Shown here one piece after another: positions 6,805 through 14,064 of a stretch of DNA of 53,402 bases. A model generated the notes under the pieces. It did no database searches, was not told where the DNA came from, and saw only the letters and a program-made list of their open reading frames with translations. Every line of letters begins with the position of its first letter. Position 1 is the stretch's first letter. The stretch spans positions 1-53,402 of the IMG/VR virus record IMGVR_UViG_3300029267_000987; one strand, 5' to 3'. This DNA is from a virus. Position numbers and translations under genes: made by a program.

Positions 6805-8197
6805 CCAGTTATCTATATATGAGAGTTTAGTTAAGGAACAAGAAGTAGAGAACCAAAGGAGGCAGGTCAATAGAAACATACGGGAAATGGATAGAGATGA
6901 ATTTGTGATGGATATTTCTAACCCTCTATGGGATAGGATTCATAGACATCTGGGCAGACGTATGTTATTTGTCGATGAACTATGTCCACCACTTACAGCA
7001 TCTATCGGAGGTCATCTGGCTGACTTACATCAGGCTAATCCTGATGAAATACCTAACGGACACGAATGCCCATTCTACTTCTTTAAGGGTCAGGTTGAAG
7101 TCTTAAATATTCCCATTAATATCATCTCTCCAGCAGGTCTATCTAAGTCACATATGATGGCTCAATATTTTGAACGTAAGACTGGTATATGTCCAATAAG
7201 AGCAAAGTTTAGGGGTAATATGACAGAAGCAGGTTACGTAGGTAGAGAGAATTTAAGCACAGGTGAACCCACACCTGGTGACGCTTATGAGTTCAGAAAT
7301 GGGTTTCTCCTATTTAATGAGATATCTAATATAATGATAGCATCTTCAACTTCACATTCAGCTTCACTTATCAATCAGGTTATGGAATCATTATCAGAGA
7401 GAAGAGTTACGAAGAGGACAGGTGGAATAGACTTATCTTACGAAACTAGACTGACAATCTGGGGAGGTATTCAACCCCGAAGATTTGATTTCAGTCAGGG
7501 TCTAGGTCGCAGATTTCTTCACGTAACTAAAGCATGGACTCCAGATGATGTAGCTTTATTCAAAGAGGAAAGAGAGAGGGAGAAGTTATCTGGTAGAGGG
7601 TCTTTCACTGTTAATATGGATGAAGTAGAGCAGATAAGAAATGAGATTTCTGATTTATTATATAATGCTCAAGTCGAGAAAGTAGAATGGACTAATGAAA
7701 TCTATCAGTATATGAAGAAGAGAGCAATCGGACATCTTGATTTACAGATGATGGAGAGAGTTCTTATAGGAAAAGCATATATCAATCAGGGCCTGAATAC
7801 GATTATTAAGATTCACTCAGATAAATCTAATAAAAAACTAATAGATATGGTAGTTAATATGAATAAGATAGTAGCTGAGGGTGGAGATATATCGTTACTA
7901 CTATCTACTCTAGGTAAAACAGAAAAATCGAGAGACGCTCTATGGTTATCTTTCCGAAGATTCGGATACCAGTTTGTGCAATTCACAGCTTTACTTGATT
8001 CTGCTATTAGTCTACATCTAATAGGGAAGAAGTATGATAAGTCATCAGGTGGCTATACATATTACAGAATGTCAGATAAACCTAGTGATGGTGTAAATAA
8101 ACCTGGAAGGTCATCAGCCAGAAGACGTATAATAGATAAATTGAAGAAGAGGCAGGTTGAGGAGGACGCTGAGAAGTTTGACATATCGAAACTCTAA
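6788..8197 (+). CDS. MCM-type AAA+ ATPase, candidate replicative helicase
   Basis: 469 residues from the ATG at 6788; an in-frame ATG at 6755 would add 11. Walker A is SPAGLSKS (114-121), matching the MCM form GDPGxxKS. A MTEAGYVG...TGE segment (145-160) matches the MCM pre-Walker-B region. Walker B is GFLLFNE (172-178), with N in place of D. Then come GIQPRRFD (227-234), comparable to the MCM sensor region, and GLGRRF (238-243) at the arginine-finger position. The C-terminus (about 370-440) looks like a winged helix. The MCM N-terminal hexamer domain is missing: only about 110 residues precede Walker A. The likely role is unwinding viral DNA at the origin, but the changed Walker B leaves catalysis open. 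Confidence 0.75.
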   Translation: MKGLPDQLSIYESLVKEQEVENQRRQVNRNIREMDRDEFVMDISNPLWDRIHRHLGRRMLFVDELCPPLTASIGGHLADLHQANPDEIPNGHECPFYFFKGQVEVLNIPINIISPAGLSKSHMMAQYFERKTGICPIRAKFRGNMTEAGYVGRENLSTGEPTPGDAYEFRNGFLLFNEISNIMIASSTSHSASLINQVMESLSERRVTKRTGGIDLSYETRLTIWGGIQPRRFDFSQGLGRRFLHVTKAWTPDDVALFKEEREREKLSGRGSFTVNMDEVEQIRNEISDLLYNAQVEKVEWTNEIYQYMKKRAIGHLDLQMMERVLIGKAYINQGLNTIIKIHSDKSNKKLIDMVVNMNKIVAEGGDISLLLSTLGKTEKSRDALWLSFRRFGYQFVQFTALLDSAISLHLIGKKYDKSSGGYTYYRMSDKPSDGVNKPGRSSARRRIIDKLKKRQVEEDAEKFDISKL

Positions 8198-8226
8198 CAC
8201 ATGGGTATATAACCGTATATCCGGTT

Positions 8227-8237
8227 GTTTCCTTTTT
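8227..8237 (-). repeat. GGAAAC-box copy 1 (minus orientation)
   Basis: Reads AAAAAGGAAAC on the minus strand. The 11-mer recurs at 8740 (plus), 45,148-45,157 (minus, 10 bases) and 45,432 (plus). All four copies lie in non-coding regions next to TATA-like sequences. Confidence 0.4.
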
Positions 8238-8263
8238 AGAGTTATATAGCATGGGTGGAGCAA

Positions 8264-8686
8264 ATGAAAATATTGATATCATTCTATCGACCACATAACA
8301 GACATCTCCGAGGTCAGGAGATAATCGAAGTAGGCGATGATAGCCTAGCAGATGAGAAGAAGTTTAAACAGAGAATAGTTAATGAGGTTAAGATGGGGAT
8401 AGGGTGGCAGAACTACTACTGGGTTGTTACTGATATTATAAACTTAAGATTGAAGACTACTAGATTATTCAGGTCTAAGATATTCAAACCAGAAGATTTC
8501 AAAGGAATGGGTAAGTATGGACAAGAACCTTGGGTGTGGCAGAAGAATATAAAGAAGAGTGATTTTGGCAAATATCATACAACAGAGCTATATGAATACA
8601 AGATGGGAGAAGGAAGGTCAGATACTAAGACTGGATTAGAGTTAAAGAATTCAGGAGTATTAGGATTATATCGAAAGCCCTTATGA
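8264..8686 (+). CDS. Hypothetical protein, 140 aa
   Basis: Aromatic and basic protein with no recognised family. GGTGGA lies 5 bases before the ATG at 8264; an upstream in-frame GTG (8255) is inside that ribosome-binding site. It is flanked by promoter-like regions on both sides (8203-8250 and 8697-8730), so it probably forms its own unit. Confidence 0.7.
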   Translation: MKILISFYRPHNRHLRGQEIIEVGDDSLADEKKFKQRIVNEVKMGIGWQNYYWVVTDIINLRLKTTRLFRSKIFKPEDFKGMGKYGQEPWVWQKNIKKSDFGKYHTTELYEYKMGEGRSDTKTGLELKNSGVLGLYRKPL

Positions 8687-8696
8687 TTACCGTAAA

Positions 8697-8730
8697 CTAT
8701 ATATATAAGAACGATTGATACGTATGTATC
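8697..8730 (+). promoter_or_regulatory. TATA box with downstream inverted repeat
   Basis: CTATATATATAAG near 8697-8709 is a box A. Just downstream, GATAC and GTATC form an inverted repeat separated by GTAT (8717-8730), where a bound repressor would block initiation. The next gene encodes a ribbon-helix-helix protein, so autoregulation is plausible. The 11-mer ATAAGAACGAT (8705-8715) also occurs at 12,916-12,926 in front of another gene. Confidence 0.5.
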
Positions 8731-8739
8731 TAAAATAAC

Positions 8740-8750
8740 AAAAAGGAAAC
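8740..8750 (+). repeat. GGAAAC-box copy 2
   Basis: AAAAAGGAAAC about 35 bases after a TATA box, in the leader of the ribbon-helix-helix gene. See the copies at 8227, 45,148 and 45,432. Confidence 0.4.
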
Positions 8751-8805
8751 GGAACTACAACTAACTATATAACAATGTGTAAATAAACGAAAAAAAGGTG
8801 GGATT

Positions 8806-9456
8806 ATGAGTAGAACGAACCTAAGCCAACATAATTTGCTGATAGACAACGACCTTTGGGAATTGGTGGTAGCAGAGTCACTCAATACCAACAAATCTCA
8901 ATCACAGATAGTGAGAGAAGCCTTGGCAGAAAGATACGAGAAGGAAACATATAGACCAGAAAAACAACTGCCAGTGAGAATAAAGAACGCCTTATCCGTA
9001 TTCGAGATACTAGAAATCCTAACAGAGAAGGATGAAGATGGGACTAAGTATACTCAGATATGGTTAAGCTGGGCAGATGTATTAGAGGTGAAGTATGGCA
9101 GATGGGCTTTCGCTAAGAAAGCTATAAGCATCTTCTCCAAATTCTGTCGAGAGCTGAAACATCCAGTCCAGTTCGAACAGGTTATAACTGAAATCCCGAT
9201 ACCTGGAACAAGCAGGAAGAGGATGAGTAAAGAGGGATTCAACCTGTTCTTTGAAGTTCCTGTAACACATGGGATAATAGTGGATATGAAAACAAAGGCA
9301 TCAGATATAACTGACTATGATGACTTTGAGAATATCTTACTAAAACACCCAACAGATGAGATTGTCAAGACTCGGAAGGATATAGCAAGAGAGATGTTAC
9401 AGAAGGCTTCACAAGCTGGTGGCGATGATGCCGAAGGATTTGACACGATTGAGTAG
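8806..9456 (+). CDS. Ribbon-helix-helix (CopG/Arc-like) regulator, 216 aa
   Basis: Residues 1-45 have the ribbon-helix-helix layout: a strand (NLLIDNDLWE), a helix, the turn NKSQSQ and a second helix (IVREALAERYEKE). The remaining 165 residues form an unrecognised domain, much longer than in usual CopG proteins, possibly for oligomerisation or effector binding. AAAGGTGG precedes the ATG. Its own promoter carries an inverted repeat, consistent with autoregulation, and it may also act on the palindromes at 12.8 and 45-46 kb. The last 29 bases overlap the next gene. Confidence 0.8.
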   Translation: MSRTNLSQHNLLIDNDLWELVVAESLNTNKSQSQIVREALAERYEKETYRPEKQLPVRIKNALSVFEILEILTEKDEDGTKYTQIWLSWADVLEVKYGRWAFAKKAISIFSKFCRELKHPVQFEQVITEIPIPGTSRKRMSKEGFNLFFEVPVTHGIIVDMKTKASDITDYDDFENILLKHPTDEIVKTRKDIAREMLQKASQAGGDDAEGFDTIE

Positions 9457-9763
9457 ACTAGATAAACTGAAAGCTAAAGCGGAGAAGTCACGTAAACCTG
9501 AACTCCCCCAATCTAAGAGTAAGGGTAAGGGTAGGAAGAAATCTAACAGGAAGGGGATACCTAATCTGGCCCCTAATGTAGACTTTCTCCCATCAGCTGG
9601 AGCTATCTTTATATCAAAGGCAGATTATATGTTAGAAGAAGAATTGGCAGATGGTTATATACTAAGGAAAACAGATTTAAGAGAACAGAGACAGGCAGAG
9701 AGAGCAGGAGCATTTGAGATTAGGAAGAGACTAAATACAAAATTACAGAGGAGATTAGTATGA
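9428..9763 (+). CDS. Basic protein with RLDKLKAK N-terminal module, about 111 aa
   Basis: The frame starts with GTG at 9419, or with ATG at 9425 or 9428; I chose 9428. The N-terminus, LTRLSRLDKLKAKAEKSRK, resembles the N-termini of the proteins at 48,872 and 49,560. A Lys/Gly/Ser-rich stretch follows, then a globular half that ends KLQRRLV. Probably binds nucleic acid or a common viral partner. It overlaps the next gene by ATGA. Confidence 0.65.
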   Translation: MPKDLTRLSRLDKLKAKAEKSRKPELPQSKSKGKGRKKSNRKGIPNLAPNVDFLPSAGAIFISKADYMLEEELADGYILRKTDLREQRQAERAGAFEIRKRLNTKLQRRLV

Positions 9764-10404
9764 TAGATGTAGGCATGGATAAACCGGAGATTTATGATGG
9801 GTTTGTATTGAAGATGGAGATTGTTCCAGAACCATGTTGGTTCTTCAATCTAAGAAAACTATTCACCGCTTCTAAATGGTTTGAGGTCAGGACTAGAGTA
9901 TATGGGGAGTTCTTATACTCCTGTCCATTTTGTGGTTCAGAACATTGGGATGACAGGTACCCTTGGGAGATACCAAAGGCGATAGGTGGGGGCCTACACG
10001 CCCACGAAATCTGGCGATACGATGACGAGATACACACTCAGTTTCTAGATGGGATAACAGCTATCTGTCCAACCTGTCACTCTATCAAACATATGTTCCT
10101 AACTCAGAAGAGAGTAGAGGAAGGTGCTCTGAAGATGGAGGATATTATATCTCACTTCTGCACAGTCAATAAGTGTATGCCTCAAGACTTTCATCAGATT
10201 CTCAAATACGAGATGTTAGTATATCATGAGAGGGGGAAATATCAGTGGTTACTTGATATAGGAGATTACTTTGAATATCTTGCTCCTAAATCTGCTGAGT
10301 ATATAGTAGATGGAAAGTTGGAAGGAAATTGGGATTTACTTTCAGATAAAACACTATCTAAGATTGATAGCTTAATGATTGAGAGGGGGATGGTTGATGA
10401 CTAA
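9760..10404 (+). CDS. HNH-like endonuclease with zinc knuckles, 214 aa
   Basis: C55-x2-C58 (CPFC), then HAHE at 80-83, then CPTCH at 103-107 and H111. This is the layout of HNH nucleases with a structural zinc, in which the first histidines are the catalytic pair and the last His ligates metal. The rest is unassigned. Possible roles are packaging-related nicking, recombination, or a free-standing homing-type enzyme; context does not decide. It is embedded in the operon by 4-base overlap. Confidence 0.65.
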   Translation: MIDVGMDKPEIYDGFVLKMEIVPEPCWFFNLRKLFTASKWFEVRTRVYGEFLYSCPFCGSEHWDDRYPWEIPKAIGGGLHAHEIWRYDDEIHTQFLDGITAICPTCHSIKHMFLTQKRVEEGALKMEDIISHFCTVNKCMPQDFHQILKYEMLVYHERGKYQWLLDIGDYFEYLAPKSAEYIVDGKLEGNWDLLSDKTLSKIDSLMIERGMVDD

Positions 10405-10449
10405 ATTTCCCAAAGGTAGACTTATAGGTAAAAGGTCTGGAGGGATTAG

Positions 10450-10743
10450 ATGAAACAGATTAGAGTATTACGGATAACCAATTGTAAGGAATGTCCATTC
10501 AGTGACTCTCATTACTCTCTCGCATATTGCACTCTGAAAACAAAGGGAGATGTCATATACAAACTGCCACAAGATGAAAATGGAAAATATACCCACAAGA
10601 TACCTGATTGGTGTCCACTAGAGAAAGTGAAAGATGATAAGGACTTAGATATTACACATTGGGTATGTAATCAGTGTGGTAGTAGAAATCAGAAACGAAT
10701 TGGATACTGTTATGAATGTCATAATCATAATCCAGATTGGTGA
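10450..10743 (+). CDS. Zinc-ribbon protein, 97 aa
   Basis: Cysteines CKECPF (about residues 13-16) and AYC form one metal site. WVCNQCGSRN...CYECHN near 75-92 forms a second site like a RanBP2-type or rubredoxin-like knuckle. Function unknown. GGAGGG precedes the ATG. Confidence 0.75.
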   Translation: MKQIRVLRITNCKECPFSDSHYSLAYCTLKTKGDVIYKLPQDENGKYTHKIPDWCPLEKVKDDKDLDITHWVCNQCGSRNQKRIGYCYECHNHNPDW

Positions 10744-10748
10744 TTGAT

Positions 10749-11081
10749 ATGGTGGATAAAGACACGGATAAGGAATTAACAGATGAGGAATGGGAAGAGA
10801 TTAAAAAAACTAATGAGGATATTTCTAAATTCTTTGGTAAGACTAAGGAAAAGGCACTCTATCTGGGATTATCCAGATGTGAGAACTTTGGGAAGTTCGT
10901 AAAAGAGAATTACCTATTGAAAACAGACCCTCAAGCTGGAATAGAAATGCTGGTTAGGAAAAGGGATGGTAAGGTATTGATTGCTTATCAGACTTATGTT
11001 TCAATAGAGGAGAATAAAGTAGGTGTAAGAGAGATTCCATCAGACTTAAAATTTGTTGATGATAAGGAGGATAAACCATAA
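10749..11081 (+). CDS. Hypothetical acidic protein, 110 aa
   Basis: Charged helical protein with no recognised family. I prefer the ATG at 10,749, 3 bases after GGTGATTG, to an upstream TTG. The stop overlaps the next start as TAATG. Confidence 0.65.
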   Translation: MVDKDTDKELTDEEWEEIKKTNEDISKFFGKTKEKALYLGLSRCENFGKFVKENYLLKTDPQAGIEMLVRKRDGKVLIAYQTYVSIEENKVGVREIPSDLKFVDDKEDKP

Positions 11082-11311
11082 TGACAATCTGGCAATGCTC
11101 TAAACGGAAATGTAGACTAGTCATGATAGGAGAACCTAAGTGTTCTGTTATTGTCAATGACAGACACATACCGATTAGAGGAGATACCATCATAATGTAT
11201 TGTCGATTATATGGAAAGTCGTTCAGTTTCAGACCAGTGAAGAGGAAGAGGGTAAATAAGAGATTAAGAGCAATAGAGATGTCTAGGAGGTTAGATGAAT
11301 GGGTGGATTAG
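11081..11311 (+). CDS. Small basic protein, 76 aa
   Basis: The N-terminal half contains C-x4-C and further cysteines spread over 50 residues, possibly one metal site. The C-terminal half is a basic helix (KRKRVNKRLRAIEMSRRLDEW). Function unknown. Confidence 0.6.
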   Translation: MTIWQCSKRKCRLVMIGEPKCSVIVNDRHIPIRGDTIIMYCRLYGKSFSFRPVKRKRVNKRLRAIEMSRRLDEWVD

Positions 11312-11526
11312 ATATACGAGATAAGTTGAGAAGAAAACTAAAGGCTCAGAAGATAGAGCCTATGTCTATACCAGATGGTATATGCTTCCTAGATGGAGGG
11401 CCTTGTGTAGATAGGTTCGAGTATCGGAATTGCTCTGTCTGCTCTTGTGAGAAAGATATTAGTAGGATAAGGAAGAAGAGGAATGAAACAGAAGATGTAG
11501 ATATGTTTGAGGGGGTGAATAGATGA
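11299..11526 (+). CDS. Small cysteine-rich protein, 75 aa
   Basis: Basic N-terminus (IRDKLRRKLKAQK) followed by five cysteines between about residues 29 and 50 (CFLDGGPC, CSVCSC), probably a zinc site, then a charged tail. The N-terminus recalls the RLAKxKAK module of other proteins here. It overlaps both neighbours. Confidence 0.6.
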   Translation: MGGLDIRDKLRRKLKAQKIEPMSIPDGICFLDGGPCVDRFEYRNCSVCSCEKDISRIRKKRNETEDVDMFEGVNR

Positions 11527-11690
11527 AAGATTGTACCAATTGTGGTCATAAAATAGAGGGGTATGCTCTTTGTCCGATAGTAGATGAATGCGATGATGTT
11601 TTATCCAAATGGATACCAAAACCAACAAATCCTAAGTTTGGTCTTGATGCGTATGATGTAACGGGTATTATAAAGAAGGAGGAATCTTGA
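11523..11690 (+). CDS. Small zinc-knuckle protein, 55 aa
   Basis: ATG 11,523 overlaps the previous stop by ATGA and the frame ends at TGA 11,688-11,690. It begins MKDCTNCGHK and has two more cysteines (LCPIVDEC), giving one zinc knuckle. The tight fit between neighbours supports it. Function unknown. Confidence 0.6.
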   Translation: MKDCTNCGHKIEGYALCPIVDECDDVLSKWIPKPTNPKFGLDAYDVTGIIKKEES

Positions 11691-12109
11691 TGGATAAGGA
11701 AGAGATTAAGAAAGGAACTCATGTTAGAACAACGAAAGATGCTGGGCGGGATGATTGGGCCTTTGGACGAAACGATGTCAAATGGGGTGTGCATGGAACG
11801 GTTCTTAGACATAGCAATTCACATGGCCTATGTTTCTTGATTTTGCACCACACCGACGGAACCGAAGCATGGTATGATGTTGAAGAAGTTGAGGTTTTAG
11901 AGAGTTTGGAATCCCAGGAACCACAACCAACAATCGACTTTGTCGAAGAGGAATGGGGTGATGTCCTCAGACAACTTGGAGAGGAGAAACGATATGTCCT
12001 AATGGGTCCAGGAGATAACCTTTACTATGCAAAGGGTGGCTTTCGACTGATAGAAGGGAATCCAAAAAGAAATACAAACCATCCGGCCAGGCTCTGGCTA
12101 ATCATCTAA
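11690..12109 (+). CDS. Hypothetical protein, 139 aa; possible first part of a frameshifted gene
   Basis: The ATG at 11,690 overlaps the previous stop and follows AAGGAGGAA. Residues 8-75 look like a small beta-barrel, SH3-like by pattern (GTHVRT, VHGTVLRH, WYDVEEVEVL). Near the end the reading frame seems to pass to the -1 frame at CCAAAAAGAAA (12,062-12,072): that frame is open from 12,019, encodes a Cys-rich stretch before 12,157 without a start codon, and continues into the next gene. The two may be one protein of about 312 residues. Confidence 0.65.
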   Translation: MDKEEIKKGTHVRTTKDAGRDDWAFGRNDVKWGVHGTVLRHSNSHGLCFLILHHTDGTEAWYDVEEVEVLESLESQEPQPTIDFVEEEWGDVLRQLGEEKRYVLMGPGDNLYYAKGGFRLIEGNPKRNTNHPARLWLII

Positions 12110-12156
12110 ATGATTATGTTCCGTGTGGTCGTTGCGAAGAATCTGGTTGTGTCTGC

Positions 12157-12627
12157 ATGCACCCTCAGAGGAGTTATTTTAATGATGATTGTCCTGATGG
12201 TCTTGGTGATTGTGATTCTGGTTGTCAATGGTCAGAGGAATGTCCTTATTGTGATGGTGAAGGTGGGTTTCATCCAAAAGAGAAGCCTGATAAGGAATTA
12301 ATAGATGCTTGGAAAGATGTTTTGCTACATTCCCATTGTAAGCATACAAGATGTGATAGATGTTCTATGAATGAAAAATGCAAAGAGTTAGGTCGTCCTA
12401 TATTAGAGTCACCGTCCCCCTCAGAGCCACCAGCAGAGACAGAATCTATATGGAAAGGATGTAAACATAAGTTTTATGATGTTATTTCATCTATTGGAGA
12501 CCATTCAAGCATCCAGTGGTGTAAGGATTGTGGAGCATACAGGGCAGTTTATAATGGCGATTATTCGGAATGGAGAATACCATATTTCACAGAAATAGGA
12601 AAACCATCTGCTAAGAGGGGTGAATAG
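12157..12627 (+). CDS. Multi-zinc-finger protein, at least 156 aa, start unclear
   Basis: More than a dozen cysteines: CPYCDGEGG (DnaJ-like knuckle), HCKHTRCDRC, and WCKDC near the end. The frame is open upstream to 12,019 and contains CGRCEESGCVC just before the first ATG. That ATG interrupts the Cys pattern, so translation probably enters from further upstream, either by a -1 shift from the gene before or from a non-standard start. Function unknown. Confidence 0.65.
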   Translation: MHPQRSYFNDDCPDGLGDCDSGCQWSEECPYCDGEGGFHPKEKPDKELIDAWKDVLLHSHCKHTRCDRCSMNEKCKELGRPILESPSPSEPPAETESIWKGCKHKFYDVISSIGDHSSIQWCKDCGAYRAVYNGDYSEWRIPYFTEIGKPSAKRGE

Positions 12628-12771
12628 ATGAATGTGTTCATAGTAGCTCTCTATGCAGTAAACATATTCTTCATACTATTGACGCTAGATGCGATATGGT
12701 ATATGATAGTAAACATTATCAGACATAAACTAAAGGAGGGTAAATATGAAGCAGGAAAAGAAAGAGAATGA
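12628..12771 (+). CDS. Single-pass membrane protein, 47 aa
   Basis: ATG 12,628 follows AGAGGGGTGA, and TGA is at 12,769-12,771. Residues 2-32 are a hydrophobic span (FIVALYAVNIFFILLTL), followed by a basic and acidic cytoplasmic-type tail. A very small membrane protein in a tailed virus could be a holin-like or signalling peptide, but only the membrane span can be seen. Confidence 0.55.
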   Translation: MNVFIVALYAVNIFFILLTLDAIWYMIVNIIRHKLKEGKYEAGKERE

Positions 12772-12820
12772 TGAAGAAGAGGGAAATGAATCTGACTATA
12801 ATATTGAAAATGGAGGGTAA
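12746..12820 (+). CDS. Candidate 24-aa acidic micropeptide
   Basis: ATG 12,746 sits 5 bases after a perfect AAAGGAGGG ribosome-binding site and the frame ends at TAA 12,818-12,820. The product is MKQEKKENDEEEGNESD followed by seven residues. The ribosome-binding site is the main support; the length is too small for confidence. Confidence 0.3.
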   Translation: MKQEKKENDEEEGNESDYNIENGG

Positions 12821-12833
12821 GCCAAATACCCCC

Positions 12834-12848
12834 TTTAACGGCGTTAAA
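12834..12848. promoter_or_regulatory. Palindrome TTTAACGGCGTTAAA
   Basis: A 15-base inverted repeat with a single central base, in the 146-base gap 12,821-12,966. The core TAACG-N-CGTTA recurs at 45,352-45,366 and 45,815-45,825 in the large control region. The gap also holds CCTGAAAAAGC (12,865-12,875), repeated at 45,897-45,907, and the palindrome TTCACGTGAA (12,881-12,890). It is probably an operator or replication-protein site. Confidence 0.55.
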
Positions 12849-12966
12849 TCCCCGTTCAAAAGGGCCTGAAAAAGCATAATTTCACGTGAACCCCCTATTT
12901 CACGGATAGATAAAAATAAGAACGATATAAGGGACTCAATATAACGACTGATACGGAGGTTATCTG

Positions 12967-13206
12967 ATGGATATTGGTAGAAATGTAGCTAAAAAACTGA
13001 GGGATAGTGGATATAAGCAATCTAAGACTAAGAATCACATCTGGTGGAAGGATGAACAGGGTCTGAGAGTGATAATAGACCTACGAAAGAAGAAGGTGTA
13101 TGCCTATGATGAGGAAGGGGGAATATCAGATGCACCTAAATATGCTACTAGGGACTTTGGAATGATTAAAGCGGAGTTAGATAAGAAGCAGACTAAACTG
13201 TTTTAG
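12967..13206 (+). CDS. Small protein, 79 aa, HicA-like size
   Basis: An alpha-beta-beta-like pattern: a helix (NVAKKLRDSGYKQSKTK), then strands (HIWWKDEQGLRVIIDLRKKKVYAY), then a helical end. The order and length recall small double-stranded-RNA-binding or HicA-type folds, but no catalytic His is in the usual place. Function unassigned. It is the first gene after the palindrome region, and GGAGGTTAT precedes the ATG. Confidence 0.6.
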   Translation: MDIGRNVAKKLRDSGYKQSKTKNHIWWKDEQGLRVIIDLRKKKVYAYDEEGGISDAPKYATRDFGMIKAELDKKQTKLF

Positions 13207-13214
13207 GTGGTATT

Positions 13215-13469
13215 GTGATACATCTATGTAATAATTGTTGGAAAAATAATGAACATAGAAACAATTGCCCAGATAAGGATACCCCATTTGGTGGACATTG
13301 TTCTTCTTGTGATTATTATGAACCAATTGACCTAGAACCAAAAAGAGAACAGGAAAGAATTTACATAGGTCTAGACTGTGACAGATGTGGAAAGAAAACG
13401 AGTAAAGTCAGACAGATGAATGGGTATAACATCTGTTGTGACTGTTTAAGAGAAATTTATTACGAATGA
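13215..13469 (+). CDS. Double zinc-knuckle protein, 84 aa
   Basis: GTG start at 13,215 with AGGTGG a few bases upstream. Knuckles are CNNC...CSSC in the first half and CDRCGKK...CCDC in the second, so two zinc sites are likely. Function unknown. Confidence 0.65.
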   Translation: MIHLCNNCWKNNEHRNNCPDKDTPFGGHCSSCDYYEPIDLEPKREQERIYIGLDCDRCGKKTSKVRQMNGYNICCDCLREIYYE

Positions 13470-13480
13470 GGACTGATAAG

Positions 13481-13630
13481 ATGGTAAAATTACATGGGAA
13501 AGAGTTCAGATTAGAAGATTTACCTATGGTATGCTCTTGTGGGGATTGGAATTGTCCTAATTCATATAGAGGTAGAGATGGAATACTGAAAGAACTAGAG
13601 GAAGCGAAAGAACTAAATTCAGGTGAATAA
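13481..13630 (+). CDS. Small cysteine-containing protein, 49 aa
   Basis: ATG 13,481 to TAA 13,628-13,630. It has a CSCGDWNC motif at residues 18-25 and a charged helical tail. It sits tightly between two other small zinc-protein genes. Function unknown. Confidence 0.55.
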   Translation: MVKLHGKEFRLEDLPMVCSCGDWNCPNSYRGRDGILKELEEAKELNSGE

Positions 13631-13631
13631 T

Positions 13632-13802
13632 ATGGCTACAACAGGTTCAGCTATTTATGATAAGTCTAGATGTCCAATGGGTAAACCAAGAATACGTAGA
13701 AAACTTAGAGTCAGAAAAAGATGTGACCTCTGTGGAAGAGAGATAGGTAGGAAGGGGTTATGTTATAGTTGTATAGAATCAGCAGAATTTACACTAGAAT
13801 AG
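13632..13802 (+). CDS. Small basic zinc-finger protein, 56 aa
   Basis: ATG 13,632, one base after the previous stop; TAG at 13,800-13,802. The basic segment KPRIRRKLRVRKR is followed by CDLCGREIGRKGLCYSC, one complete zinc finger. Basic arm plus finger suggests DNA or RNA binding. Confidence 0.6.
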   Translation: MATTGSAIYDKSRCPMGKPRIRRKLRVRKRCDLCGREIGRKGLCYSCIESAEFTLE

Positions 13803-13815
13803 AGGGTCTGATATA

Positions 13816-14064
13816 ATGGTAAAGAAATGTAAGCATGGAGTCTGTTGGGATTGTGGACAGATATGTCAAATTTGTGGTCTTGACGAATCTAAATATAATC
13901 AAGATGACGGAGTAGATGTATGTCCAGTTCCTAATCAGAAAGTTATAGTTATAGACGATAGTGTAGAACCTGACGATAAATGTCCCAGATGTGGGAAGGA
14001 ATTATATAATATGACGGCAGTAGAGAAAGATAGATATTTTGATACAGGAGTGTGTTGTAAATGA
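13816..14064 (+). CDS. Multi-knuckle zinc protein, 82 aa
   Basis: Knuckles HGVCWDCGQICQIC and CPRCGKE, with a terminal CC pair, give probably two zinc sites. The stop overlaps the next start (ATGA). Function unknown. Confidence 0.65.
   Translation: MVKKCKHGVCWDCGQICQICGLDESKYNQDDGVDVCPVPNQKVIVIDDSVEPDDKCPRCGKELYNMTAVEKDRYFDTGVCCK

Noticed and set aside
10398-10454. An 18-codon frame (starts MTKFPKGRLIGKR)
   Set aside because: Too short and only a weak ribosome-binding site; it fills a 45-base gap that needs no gene.
12110-12301. A 63-codon hydrophobic frame resembling a membrane protein
   Set aside because: It overlaps, in another frame, a Cys-rich coding frame with clear zinc knuckles and has no ribosome-binding site; the hydrophobicity comes from frame-shifted Gly/Cys/Asp codons.
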